NCBI GenBank assembly: GCA_012511245.1
Contig: JAAZGM010000291.1
Coordinates: 1-10,945 of the forward strand
Direction: 5' to 3'
Origin: Methanomicrobiales archaeon
GTDB lineage: Archaea > Halobacteriota > Methanomicrobia > Methanomicrobiales > Methanoculleaceae
Length of the DNA: 10,945 nucleotides
Shown: positions 1 to 6,732 of the stretch, one piece after another
How the letters are laid out: each line of letters starts with the position of its first letter
How positions within the stretch are numbered: the first letter of the stretch is position 1
The notes under the pieces: generated by a model
What the model saw: only the letters and a program-made list of their open reading frames with translations
What the model was told of the DNA's origin: nothing
The model's database searches: none
Program-made: the position numbers and the translations under genes

Positions 1-221
1 CCGGCGTCAATCTGGCAGGTCCTATCCCGCTGCCCACGAAGAAACTCGTGGTCCCCACCAGGAAGAGCCCTGACGGCGAAGGTACCGCAACCTGGGACCG
101 CTGGCAGATGCGGGTGCACAAGAGGCTTATCGATATCGATGCCGACGAGCGTGCACTTCGCCAGTTGATGCGCATCCAGGTTCCAAAAGATATCGGCATT
201 GAGATTGTGCTGGAGAGCTGA
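1..221 (+). CDS. rps10: 30S ribosomal protein uS10 (S10), C-terminal part
   Basis: This is the end of ribosomal protein uS10, a small-subunit head protein. The first full codon is at base 3, and 72 residues precede the TGA at 219-221. Archaeal S10 is usually a little over 100 residues, so about the last 70% is present. The reading frame begins GVNLAGPIPLPTKK and contains the typical TWDRWQMRVHKRLIDI segment and a DIGIEIVLES end, a pattern specific to S10. In archaea rps10 normally follows the elongation factor 1-alpha gene at the end of the str-type operon, which would lie just left of the window. The next gene starts 12 bases downstream with its ribosome binding site overlapping this stop, so read-through into it is likely. 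The identification is very secure. Confidence 0.97.
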   Translation, partial: GVNLAGPIPLPTKKLVVPTRKSPDGEGTATWDRWQMRVHKRLIDIDADERALRQLMRIQVPKDIGIEIVLES

Positions 222-226
222 GGTGA
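220..226 (+). promoter_or_regulatory. Ribosome binding site that sets the GTG start at 234
   Basis: GAGGTGA overlaps the rps10 stop codon and lies 7 bases before the GTG at 234. It matches the anti-Shine-Dalgarno end of archaeal 16S rRNA. It supports GTG as the true start and suggests that translation is coupled to rps10. Confidence 0.75.
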
Positions 227-233
227 GCGCGGC

Positions 234-1904
234 GTGAAGGCCGCCACGTTCGCGGCAGGATTCCGTGAACGGCTACTCTCATTTGAGGGGCTATTCCTCC
301 TCATATTTCTGGCAACGATTGCCCTCCGATTCTACACACTGGACTTAAAGTTATTTCACCACGACGAAGCAATCCACGCGTGGTTCTCCTACCGGCTCCT
401 GACCGAAGGGACGTATGCCTACGATCCCATGTATCATGGGCCGTTCCTCTATTACACGACGGCCGGGATCTTCTCGCTCCTTGGTGACTCCGATCTCGTA
501 GGGAGGCTCCTTCCCGCGCTGCTTGGCACCCTGCTCGTCCCGCTGCTCTACCCCATCTACCGGCTCGGCTATCTCGACAAGAAACAGACACTTGTCGCGG
601 CGCTCTTCCTCGCCGTATCGCCGAACATGGTCTACTTCTCGCGATTCCTCCGAAACGACATCTTCATCGCTTTCTTCACGATGGTGCTCCTCGTCGCCCT
701 CCTCTACTATTTCGAGCGGCACAAGGTGCAATACGCGATCATAGCCGGGGCGGCGATCGGCTTTGGGATGTCGACAAAGGAGAACATGCCGATCATCGTC
801 CTGATCTTCGGGGTATACCTCCTTTACCTGATCTGGACAGGAAAAGTCCAACTCCCGCAACGCTGGATCCGGGATCTCGTGGTGGGAGGACTCATCGCGG
901 TCGGGATCATGGCGATCTTCTACTCATCGTTCGGCGCCCACCCCGAGGTGCTCATGGACGGGTGGCTCAGGGCTATCGAGCACTGGACCTCGATGCACCA
1001 GGCCCAGCGCCTTGGCGGGCCGCCCTACTTCTACATCCTGCTCTTCATCCTCTACGAGGTGCCGATCCTGATCCTCGCCGTGGTCGGGGTTCTGCAGTTC
1101 ATCGATATCCCGGGCATCGTCTCCCGCTGGAAGGAGCGGAGGATGGAACAGAGGGAGAGCCCCGGCGAGGAGGGGGAGGAAGAGGCGATCCAGGTGATTG
1201 AGACCCCGGCCGTTGAGCAAAAACCGGGTCTCAGGGACCGACTCCGCGAGATCCTCTCGGGCGGTGGAGAACCCCGGGTGATCGACCGGCAGAAGGAGTT
1301 CGCGAGGTTTGCCATCTTCTGGATGGTTCTCTCGCTTGCGGTCTACGCCTACATCGGCGAGAAGGTGCCATGGCTGATCCTCCACCAGCTCCTGCCCATG
1401 ATCTTCGTCGCGGTCTATCTGATGACCACGAAGAAGGCGGTCATCGCCACCGTGGCAGGCATATTCCTGATCGCCATGACGCTCCATGTGGCGTTCACCC
1501 CGGCAGACATCAACGAACCCATCGTGCAGGTCCAGAACTCCGAAGATCTGCGGGAAGTCTTTGCGAAGATCGATGCTGCAGACAGGGTGGCGGTGGCGAC
1601 CGAGACCTACTGGCCGCTGCCCTGGTACTACCGGGGCGACCACGCTGCAAAGCTCAGTTATTACAGCCAGAAGGTGAGTGATTCGACGATATACGGCAGT
1701 AACTTCGATCTCGTGATCACTCACGACGCGGATACCTACCCGGTTCTCGAAGGGTATACGATGGAAACCTACCGGCTGAACTACTGGTTCTCGTACGAGG
1801 AGAACAAGGACAGGCTGCTCGAGTACTACTTCCTGCGGGACGGGAAGGTGGGGAGCAGGAACCTTGAGGTGTTCTCGAAAGTTCACCCGGGGATGACTGC
1901 GTAG
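234..1904 (+). CDS. TIGR03663 family membrane protein (Agl23-like, GT-C type), probable lipid-linked sugar transferase
   Basis: A 556-residue polytopic membrane protein with about eleven hydrophobic segments. A highly charged cytoplasmic-type loop lies at residues 296-357 and a soluble C-terminal domain at about 425-556. The N-terminal part has the hallmarks of TIGR03663: an acidic pair (HHDEA, D44-E45) in the first loop after membrane segment 1, the tripeptide HGP (68-70), and conserved arginines in VGRLLPA (R91) and SRFLRND (R137, R140). The family resembles PMT-type dolichyl-phosphate-mannose protein mannosyltransferases, in which the first-loop acidic pair is catalytic. The sugar donor and acceptor are unknown; some databases call it flippase activity-associated protein Agl23. 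The family usually co-occurs with TIGR03662, and such a gene is present at 7686-9686. The gene starts with GTG behind a good ribosome binding site and ends with two tandem TAG codons (1902-1907). It is probably co-transcribed with rps10. Family assignment is strong; function is inferred. Confidence 0.9.
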   Translation: MKAATFAAGFRERLLSFEGLFLLIFLATIALRFYTLDLKLFHHDEAIHAWFSYRLLTEGTYAYDPMYHGPFLYYTTAGIFSLLGDSDLVGRLLPALLGTLLVPLLYPIYRLGYLDKKQTLVAALFLAVSPNMVYFSRFLRNDIFIAFFTMVLLVALLYYFERHKVQYAIIAGAAIGFGMSTKENMPIIVLIFGVYLLYLIWTGKVQLPQRWIRDLVVGGLIAVGIMAIFYSSFGAHPEVLMDGWLRAIEHWTSMHQAQRLGGPPYFYILLFILYEVPILILAVVGVLQFIDIPGIVSRWKERRMEQRESPGEEGEEEAIQVIETPAVEQKPGLRDRLREILSGGGEPRVIDRQKEFARFAIFWMVLSLAVYAYIGEKVPWLILHQLLPMIFVAVYLMTTKKAVIATVAGIFLIAMTLHVAFTPADINEPIVQVQNSEDLREVFAKIDAADRVAVATETYWPLPWYYRGDHAAKLSYYSQKVSDSTIYGSNFDLVITHDADTYPVLEGYTMETYRLNYWFSYEENKDRLLEYYFLRDGKVGSRNLEVFSKVHPGMTA

Positions 1905-2276
1905 TAGAGCGCTGCATCCGGATGCCCGACCGAGAAGAGGGTCTGTGCGGCATCCACCTGCGAAAGGGAGGGCGCCCCACAGCACCGCCCCCGGGTTCAC
2001 TGAACCAGGATACGTTCTCGTTTTTGTCGCACTTTGCACCGTTCATGCCCTGACGGCCCCGGGATCCCGATCTATGGCCGGCTGCACCACCCAACAGCGG
2101 TGAACGGCATATTCACCTGAGAGAGGTATAAGTCCCGGCAACCCGCTGCACGGGGAGAAACCCGTATATCCGGCTCACGGTATGGTATCAGGCACCACCC
2201 CCTCACGCCAACGCGGCCGGGATCCGGAACCTGTGAAGATGCCCCGCTCTCAAACCCGAACTGGATCGTCGATGAG
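1905..2276. other. Gene-free region with small inverted repeats
   Basis: No convincing gene is visible on either strand. Structures seen are GGTTCA/TGAACC separated by one base (1994-2006), followed 14 bases later by a run of five T (2021-2025) that could end the rightward rps10/Agl23 transcript; CGGCC/GGCCG (2054-2058 with 2076-2080) enclosing a CGGGATCCCG palindrome (2060-2069); GGTGAA/TTCACC (2099-2104 with 2112-2117); and CCCG/CGGG/CCCG (2142-2145, 2151-2154, 2161-2164), where the middle segment can pair with either side. I recognise no tRNA, SRP RNA or RNase P RNA signature. The longest plus-strand frame opened by the ATG at 1922 is 43 codons with no ribosome binding site. Confidence 0.5.
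1914..1925. repeat. Perfect 12-base palindrome just after the Agl23-like gene
   Basis: GCATCCGGATGC is its own reverse complement and begins 7 bases after the second stop codon. As DNA it could be a dimeric regulator site; as RNA only a very tight hairpin. No T-run follows directly, so it is not a standard terminator. Confidence 0.4.
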
Positions 2277-2310
2277 AAAACCCTCAGGCGGGATCACAGA
2301 GGCCTGAGGG
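2277..2310 (-). terminator. Intrinsic-type terminator of the cetZ operon
   Basis: CCCTCAGGC (2281-2289) and GCCTGAGGG (2302-2310) form a perfect 9-base-pair stem with a 12-base loop. Read on the minus strand, the stem is followed at once by TTTT (2280-2277) and then CTC. It lies 92 bases beyond the stop codon of the leftward gene ending at 2402, so it fits as that operon's 3' end. Archaea often terminate on T-rich tracts without needing a hairpin, so the structure may serve RNA stability as much as termination. Confidence 0.6.
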
Positions 2311-2356
2311 CGACCTAAACCTCTCCAGGATGGGTAAAGCATACACCAGAAGATGC

Positions 2357-2387
2357 AAGAGGAGGGGAAGAACAGGAGAAAAGAGGG
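2357..2387 (-). other. Polypyrimidine tract in the 3' region of the cetZ operon transcript
   Basis: On the minus strand this stretch is almost all C and T, with a single G opposite C2373, and includes TTTTCTCC. It starts about 15 bases after the stop codon of the surface protein gene. T-rich tracts of this type can act as archaeal terminators, possibly as a first site before the hairpin at 2277-2310. Confidence 0.4.
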
Positions 2388-2401
2388 TGTGGTAAGAGGG
2401 G

Positions 2402-3496
2402 TTACCCGAGTTCATCCCAGCCGGTCTTCTTCCGGTAGAGGAAAACACCCACAACGATGAGGACGATGAGGACCCCGATGCCGATGTAGAGGAGAAGACC
2501 ACCATTGAGACCGTTGAGGCTGAACCCATCGCCGATCCGCTCCCTGAGATCGGTTGCATCCTTCAGAGCATCGTCTGCCTTGTTCTGGCTGTCAGTCGCT
2601 TTCGAACGAGCCAGCGAGTAGTTCTTGGCATTCAGGTTGTCCTGTGCCTGGGAGTAGAACTGGGTAGCGCTCTCGCGTTTGGTCATGATAGCGACTACCT
2701 GTGGATCACTTCCCATGGAACGGTTCTCGACAAAGTAGGTGATCAACTCATCGACCGACTCGATTGTTGCGCCGGCATCAGCGACCATCTTCTCAGCCCA
2801 TGCCTTGTCAAGGAGCGTTTTCGACTCGTCTATGGCCTTCGTGGCAGTGGAGATGTAACTGGCCGCCTGGGACGGCCCTGCAGATGCAGCGCTCGTGAGA
2901 GCCTGGCTTGCAGCATTATACTTATTCTGCGCAGCGGCGACGTCCACACCCTGTGAGGACTTCTCGTCGATGTCGGCCTTCAGGTCCTTGAGGCGCTGCT
3001 GCTGGGCAGAGAGGGAACCTGCGACCTGGGCTGAATCCACGACGTCACGGTTCCAGGAGTGAGTATCCCTAACGTCCTTATCCCGCATGTGATCGATCTT
3101 GGCAATCAAGACCTTCGTGCCCCCGGTCGAGGGGACGGTGCCGCGCAACTGGGCATCAAGTTCGATATTACCGTCACCATAGGAGAGCTCAAACTCCGTC
3201 AGAACCGGGTAGAACCCGGTCTTTTTGGTGGTATAGATGGCGACCCCGTCACGGTAGACCGTGAAGTCCCAGACGGCGTTCTGCAGTCCGGTGCTAAACT
3301 CGAGCGTCTCGTCGTTCAGGTTACGATTATCCATATCGTAGGTGAGCACGTAACGCGCGTTCACCTGCTGGCCAGACTCGAGAGCGCCGCTTGCAGGGTT
3401 GATCGTCTCGGTCTTGACAGTGAATGCCGATGCCGCCTGCACGACACAGACAAGTGCCAGCAGGAGAATAAACCATCTGGTAATGTTTGTCTTCAT
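2402..3496 (-). CDS. Secreted, membrane-anchored coiled-coil protein of unknown function
   Basis: I do not recognise a named family. The 364-residue product has a clear signal peptide (MKTN..., hydrophobic 8-20, probable cleavage after ASA at residue 24). A beta-rich outside domain follows at about 25-155, containing short strands and turn motifs such as SYGDGN. A long helical Ala/Lys/Asp/Gln-rich region at about 160-320 is probably coiled coil. A single C-terminal membrane helix lies at about 333-354, with a ten-residue cytoplasmic tail, RKKTGWDELG. The layout suggests a surface protein standing away from the membrane on a helical stalk. It is the second gene of a leftward operon: cetZ ends ten bases earlier, and the ribosome binding site GAGGAGG (3502-3508) overlaps the cetZ stop, which indicates translational coupling. 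A shared job with CetZ, for example tethering through the short tail, is only inferred. Confidence 0.85.
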   Translation of the reverse strand: MKTNITRWFILLLALVCVVQAASAFTVKTETINPASGALESGQQVNARYVLTYDMDNRNLNDETLEFSTGLQNAVWDFTVYRDGVAIYTTKKTGFYPVLTEFELSYGDGNIELDAQLRGTVPSTGGTKVLIAKIDHMRDKDVRDTHSWNRDVVDSAQVAGSLSAQQQRLKDLKADIDEKSSQGVDVAAAQNKYNAASQALTSAASAGPSQAASYISTATKAIDESKTLLDKAWAEKMVADAGATIESVDELITYFVENRSMGSDPQVVAIMTKRESATQFYSQAQDNLNAKNYSLARSKATDSQNKADDALKDATDLRERIGDGFSLNGLNGGLLLYIGIGVLIVLIVVGVFLYRKKTGWDELG

Positions 3497-3506
3497 GCGC
3501 GCCTCC

Positions 3507-4673
3507 TCACTCGAATAGGGGCTCTATGCCGTCATCAAACATGGTCGAGCGTTTCTCTTTTGACTTCAAAACATCTTCCTTTGTAGCCTTTGCAATCTCA
3601 AGGAGATCGGTGATCCGGGGAACATTCCCGATCGTCGCGAGAACCACCACCGCAGCGATGTAGTCGCTCTGCACGGGGTAGTCTCCGCCCCGCACCTCGA
3701 CGCCGGCGATGTTCTCTTCGACCCAGCTCTTCGATTTCTCGACGCCCTTCCGGTCCATCTCATCCGGAGGCCCTGCAAGGAGAACAAGACCCCGCTCCGC
3801 TGTCGAGTAGTCGCACGGCAGGGTGAGCCGCCCGAGCATGGCCCGCCGGACAAGAGCGATGATCTTCGCCGACTTGTCCTCGCCGGTCAGAACCTCCTCG
3901 GTCTTCTCCTTCTTCCGCAGGAGGCCGGAGAGGAAACCCTGGCTCTGCTTCGTGCGCGGGCTGATCTTCTCGCTGATGGCGTATCCGACGGAACTGATGC
4001 CGCCGCCGCGAAGGGTGTTGATAACCTCGCTCGAGTCCACGACCATCTCACCGACGCCGGCCTTGCCGACCTCGCCCGCACGGAAAAGCACCCCGAACCG
4101 GCGGACGATCTCGTCGTTCAGCCGGTTGTACGCATCTTTGACGCTCTCCCCCTCGTTCTTCCAGGCGCTATTATCGAAGATGAAAGTATTATCCGCCTCG
4201 TTCACCAGGGTGCTCAGAGAACGGGCTGCGTTATACGAGTAGAGTCGGCCTTCCTCGGGGGCGGGCAGGATGCCGATCGCATAGACCGGTTCACGATAGA
4301 TGCGTTTTAAGTGCCGGGCAAGCACAGGCGAACCTCCGGACCCGGTTCCGCCACCGAGACCGGCGATGATGACGAAGGCATCGATGTCATGCGTACCCCG
4401 CGAATCGATGGCGTTGATGATGGCATCAATCTCATCGGCAGTCACCCGCGCGCCGGTTACATTATCAGTCCCGACACCATGGCCTTTCACCACGGTCTGG
4501 CCGATCAGGAGCCGATCCTTGAGTTCGATGTTCTTCAGCCCCATCAGGTCGGTACGCGCAGTATTTACGGCGATACCCCTGAAACTCGATGTCTGCATTC
4601 GTTTGTCTTGTTCAATGAACATATCGACAATTTTGCCCCCGGCCTGACCAAATCCTATGAAGAAGACCCTCAT
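3507..4673 (-). CDS. cetZ: CetZ family tubulin/FtsZ-like GTPase
   Basis: A 388-residue cytoplasmic GTPase of the archaeal CetZ branch of the tubulin superfamily; in Haloferax these polymerising proteins control cell shape and motility rather than division itself. Visible motifs are the N-terminal nucleotide loop GQAGGKI (9-15), NTARTDL (37-43), the tubulin signature GLGGGTGSGG (105-114), and a T7-loop-like VDSSEVINTL with D213 and E216, which should complete GTP hydrolysis in the next subunit. The C-terminal domain carries CetZ-type stretches RLTLPCDYSTAERGLVLLAG (282-301) and EVRGGDYPV (326-334). A charged insert, RKKEKTEE, lies at 253-260. The protein ends in an acidic-hydrophobic tail (DDGIEPLFE). 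The ATG at 4673 is preceded by GAGGGTG about ten bases upstream. All key residues I can judge are intact. It is the first gene of an operon with a membrane-anchored surface protein and is divergent from a glycosylation-type operon. Confidence 0.93.
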   Translation of the reverse strand: MRVFFIGFGQAGGKIVDMFIEQDKRMQTSSFRGIAVNTARTDLMGLKNIELKDRLLIGQTVVKGHGVGTDNVTGARVTADEIDAIINAIDSRGTHDIDAFVIIAGLGGGTGSGGSPVLARHLKRIYREPVYAIGILPAPEEGRLYSYNAARSLSTLVNEADNTFIFDNSAWKNEGESVKDAYNRLNDEIVRRFGVLFRAGEVGKAGVGEMVVDSSEVINTLRGGGISSVGYAISEKISPRTKQSQGFLSGLLRKKEKTEEVLTGEDKSAKIIALVRRAMLGRLTLPCDYSTAERGLVLLAGPPDEMDRKGVEKSKSWVEENIAGVEVRGGDYPVQSDYIAAVVVLATIGNVPRITDLLEIAKATKEDVLKSKEKRSTMFDDGIEPLFE

Positions 4674-4784
4674 TCAGCTTCACACCCTCATATTGACTAA
4701 TTAAATATATCCACACTTATGTATAAAGACCATGCATACATTATAACCCAAAAGTCTTCATATAGATTTTATACACGGGGATAA
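4674..4784. promoter_or_regulatory. Divergent promoter region between cetZ and the glycosylation operon
   Basis: This 111-base AT-rich gap stands out from the GC-rich surroundings. For the leftward cetZ operon, TTTATACATA on the minus strand (4729-4720) would place transcription start near 4698, giving a short leader that keeps the GAGGGTG binding site; a second TATA-like stretch at 4701-4711 would remove that site and is less likely. For the rightward operon, TTATAA (4741-4746) or the TATAGATTTTATA stretch (4761-4773) are candidate TATA boxes; the latter would give a nearly leaderless transcript. The two directions share very little space, so they may influence each other. Confidence 0.55.
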
Positions 4785-6020
4785 ATGATGAAGATCTGCG
4801 TTGTAGGGGGGGGTCTGTCCGGCCTGGTCTCGGCCCTTGAGCTTGCCGGGACACACCAGGTCGATCTCTTTGAGCGAAGATCCGTCCCGGGCGGCTGCCT
4901 TGGATCGTACCGGATCGGAGATTACTGGATCGAGGAGTACTATCACCACTGCTTTGCCGGTGATGCCGCCCTGCTCAACCTCTTTGACACACTGCAGGTG
5001 ACGGATCGGCTGGTATGGCTTCAAGGCTCCACCGGCTACTACATCGACGGAACCATCCACCCGCTCACCACCCCGACCGAGATCCTGCGCTACCCCCACC
5101 TCACGTTCATCGAGAAGGCCCGTCTTGGCCTCCTGACCCTTCGCTCCCGCCGGTTCGATGTCGCGGCGCTCGACGCCATCACGGCAAAGGAGTTCATCCT
5201 CGATAACCTCGGCCCCGGCATCTATGCCTCGTTCTTTGAACCACTCTTGAAGAGCAAGTTCGGCGAACGCCGTGACGAAGTCTCCGCCGCCTGGCTCATA
5301 TCCCGCATCGCCATCCGGTCCGACCGGGGGGCAGGGGGCGAGCGCCTGGGATACCTGAAGGGCGGTTTCCGACACTTCGTTGCACGGCTCGAAGAGGAGG
5401 CGGAGCAGCGGGGCGCCTCGATCATGCCGGACACTCCCGTCGAGGAGATCCGGCGGGAAGGGAGCGGCTGGCGTGTCAACGGGAGGATGTATGATACCGT
5501 CGTATCGACGCTCCCCCCGCAGGTGACCGCAGAACTCGCCGGCCTCGATATCCCCCGGGTGCCCTACCAGGGCGCGGCCTGCATGACCCTCGCACTCGAC
5601 CGCGACGTGACCGACGGGATATACTGGCTGAACATGAAAGATACAGCCCCTTACGGTGCGGTGGTCTCGCACACCAACTTCGCCCCGCTTGAGTGGTATG
5701 GCGAGCATATCGTCTATCTTGCATCCTACTTCACCGGCCAGCCCCCTGAAAGGCTCGAAGAATCGATGCTTGCTGATTTTTGCCGCCGGTTCTCCGTCGA
5801 CGAGGGCGAGGTGCACTGGCACCGGCTCGCGGTCGACCCGTATGCCGGCCCGGTCTACACGACAGGGCTCCGGAAACGTCTGCCCGACTACGAAGAGCAC
5901 GGACTCTTCCTTGCCGGGATGTTCAGCCCGCCGAACTACCCGGAACGGAGCATGAACGGCTCCGTCGTCGCCGGCAGGGAAGTGGCAAAGAGGGTTCTTG
6001 CGAGGTACCCGGATGCGTGA
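4785..6020 (+). CDS. FAD-dependent oxidoreductase (HemY/amine oxidase superfamily, COG1232-like)
   Basis: A 411-residue flavoprotein. The N terminus has the Rossmann dinucleotide fold: VVGGGLSGL (6-14), the acidic E30 that binds the FAD ribose, then RRSVPGGCLG (31-40), as in the protoporphyrinogen oxidase, amine oxidase and phytoene desaturase superfamily. EEYYHHCFAGD (50-60) follows. The C-terminal FAD segment is LFLAGMFSPPNYPERSMNGS (374-393) followed by a helix, as expected. There is no membrane anchor. The substrate is unknown. As first gene of an operon with a glycosyltransferase, a flippase-like protein and a GT-C-like protein, it more likely acts on a polyprenyl lipid carrier or a lipid-linked sugar than in haem synthesis. 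Two ATG codons stand in tandem (4785 and 4788) behind GGGG (4777-4780); the second has the better spacing. It overlaps the next gene by 8 bases. Confidence 0.88.
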   Translation: MMKICVVGGGLSGLVSALELAGTHQVDLFERRSVPGGCLGSYRIGDYWIEEYYHHCFAGDAALLNLFDTLQVTDRLVWLQGSTGYYIDGTIHPLTTPTEILRYPHLTFIEKARLGLLTLRSRRFDVAALDAITAKEFILDNLGPGIYASFFEPLLKSKFGERRDEVSAAWLISRIAIRSDRGAGGERLGYLKGGFRHFVARLEEEAEQRGASIMPDTPVEEIRREGSGWRVNGRMYDTVVSTLPPQVTAELAGLDIPRVPYQGAACMTLALDRDVTDGIYWLNMKDTAPYGAVVSHTNFAPLEWYGEHIVYLASYFTGQPPERLEESMLADFCRRFSVDEGEVHWHRLAVDPYAGPVYTTGLRKRLPDYEEHGLFLAGMFSPPNYPERSMNGSVVAGREVAKRVLARYPDA

Positions 6021-6732
6021 GACCGAGGTGAGCGCCGTCCTCCCGGTCTACAACGATCTTGCAGCACTCAGAACCGCCATACCACGGTCGCTTGAGACCC
6101 TCGAAGGGATCGCCCCGGGGAGGTTTGAACTGATCGTCGCCGAGGATGGGAGCACCGATGGGAGCGCGGAGTTCGTCAGGGATTGCGAGGCAAAAGATCC
6201 CCGGGTTCGCCTGTTCCATTCCGACGAACGGCTTGGGCGGGGACGGGCGCTCAACCGCGCGTTTGCCGGGGCAAACGGATCGATCGTCTGCTACTACGAT
6301 GTGGACCTTGCGACCGATATGCAGCACCTCTCCGAACTGGTAGGCGCCATCCGCGACGGTCACGATATCGCAACAGGCTCCCGCCTTCTCCCCGAGAGCG
6401 CCATCGTGCGGAGCGGTGGGCGGGAGATCGCAAGCCGCGGTTACAATATGCTTGTCAGGACAATCCTCAGGAGTTCCCTCTACGATCACCAGTGCGGGTT
6501 CAAAGCGTTCCGGCGCGACCGCCTTCTCCCCCTGCTCCCGTCGGTGAGCGCAGAGCACTGGTTCTGGGACACCGAAGTGCTTATCAGGGCACAGAAGAAC
6601 GGCTACCGGATACGGGAACTCCCCGTGCAATGGCAGGAGGGGGAAGGGACGACAGTACGGAGGAAAGACGTGGTTGAGATGGGATCGGCGGTTCTTCGCC
6701 TCTGGTGGCGGCTCCATGTGGAAGAAGGTTAG
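6013..6732 (+). CDS. Family 2 glycosyltransferase, ALG5/DPM1-like (AglD catalytic-domain type)
   Basis: A 239-residue GT-A fold enzyme that probably transfers a sugar from a nucleotide sugar to polyprenyl (dolichyl) phosphate at the cytoplasmic face. Motifs in order: VSAVLPVYND (6-15), the nucleotide-binding LIVAEDGSTDGS (40-51), GRGRALNRAF (75-84), the metal-binding YYDVDLATD with D96 and D98, DHQCGFKAFRRD (158-169), and the acceptor-side WFWDTEVL (183-190) followed by ELPVQWQE. These are typical of dolichyl-phosphate glucosyl/mannosyltransferases. There is no C-terminal membrane segment; the following gene appears to supply it. I place the start at the ATG at 6013, not the in-frame TTG at 5998, because GAGGT (6002-6006) is six bases ahead. 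This overlaps the oxidoreductase gene by 8 bases, so translation is probably coupled. The sugar cannot be read from the sequence. Confidence 0.92.
   Translation: MRETEVSAVLPVYNDLAALRTAIPRSLETLEGIAPGRFELIVAEDGSTDGSAEFVRDCEAKDPRVRLFHSDERLGRGRALNRAFAGANGSIVCYYDVDLATDMQHLSELVGAIRDGHDIATGSRLLPESAIVRSGGREIASRGYNMLVRTILRSSLYDHQCGFKAFRRDRLLPLLPSVSAEHWFWDTEVLIRAQKNGYRIRELPVQWQEGEGTTVRRKDVVEMGSAVLRLWWRLHVEEG

Noticed and set aside
924..2039. Long minus-strand open frame (371 codons) opposite the Agl23-like gene
   Set aside because: It lies antisense to a well-identified membrane protein. Its translation is rich in Arg, Pro, Gly and His without domain motifs, and such frames arise from GC-rich third positions.
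1922..2053. Possible 43-residue protein from ATG 1922
   Set aside because: There is no ribosome binding site, the ATG lies inside a palindrome, and the sequence has no recognisable features.
4758..5900. Long minus-strand open frame (380 codons) opposite the FAD oxidoreductase
   Set aside because: The plus-strand gene has clear FAD motifs and a promoter. The reverse frame has no recognisable motif and is a coding shadow.
5998..6012. TTG at 5998 as start of the glycosyltransferase
   Set aside because: ATG 6013 has GAGGT six bases ahead and gives a family-typical N terminus. The TTG has no comparable site.
6674..6715. TTG at 6674 as start of the UPF0104 protein
   Set aside because: It would add 14 residues that look like out-of-frame glycosyltransferase sequence. 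ATG 6716 has GGTGG at good spacing and begins a normal MWKK membrane N terminus.
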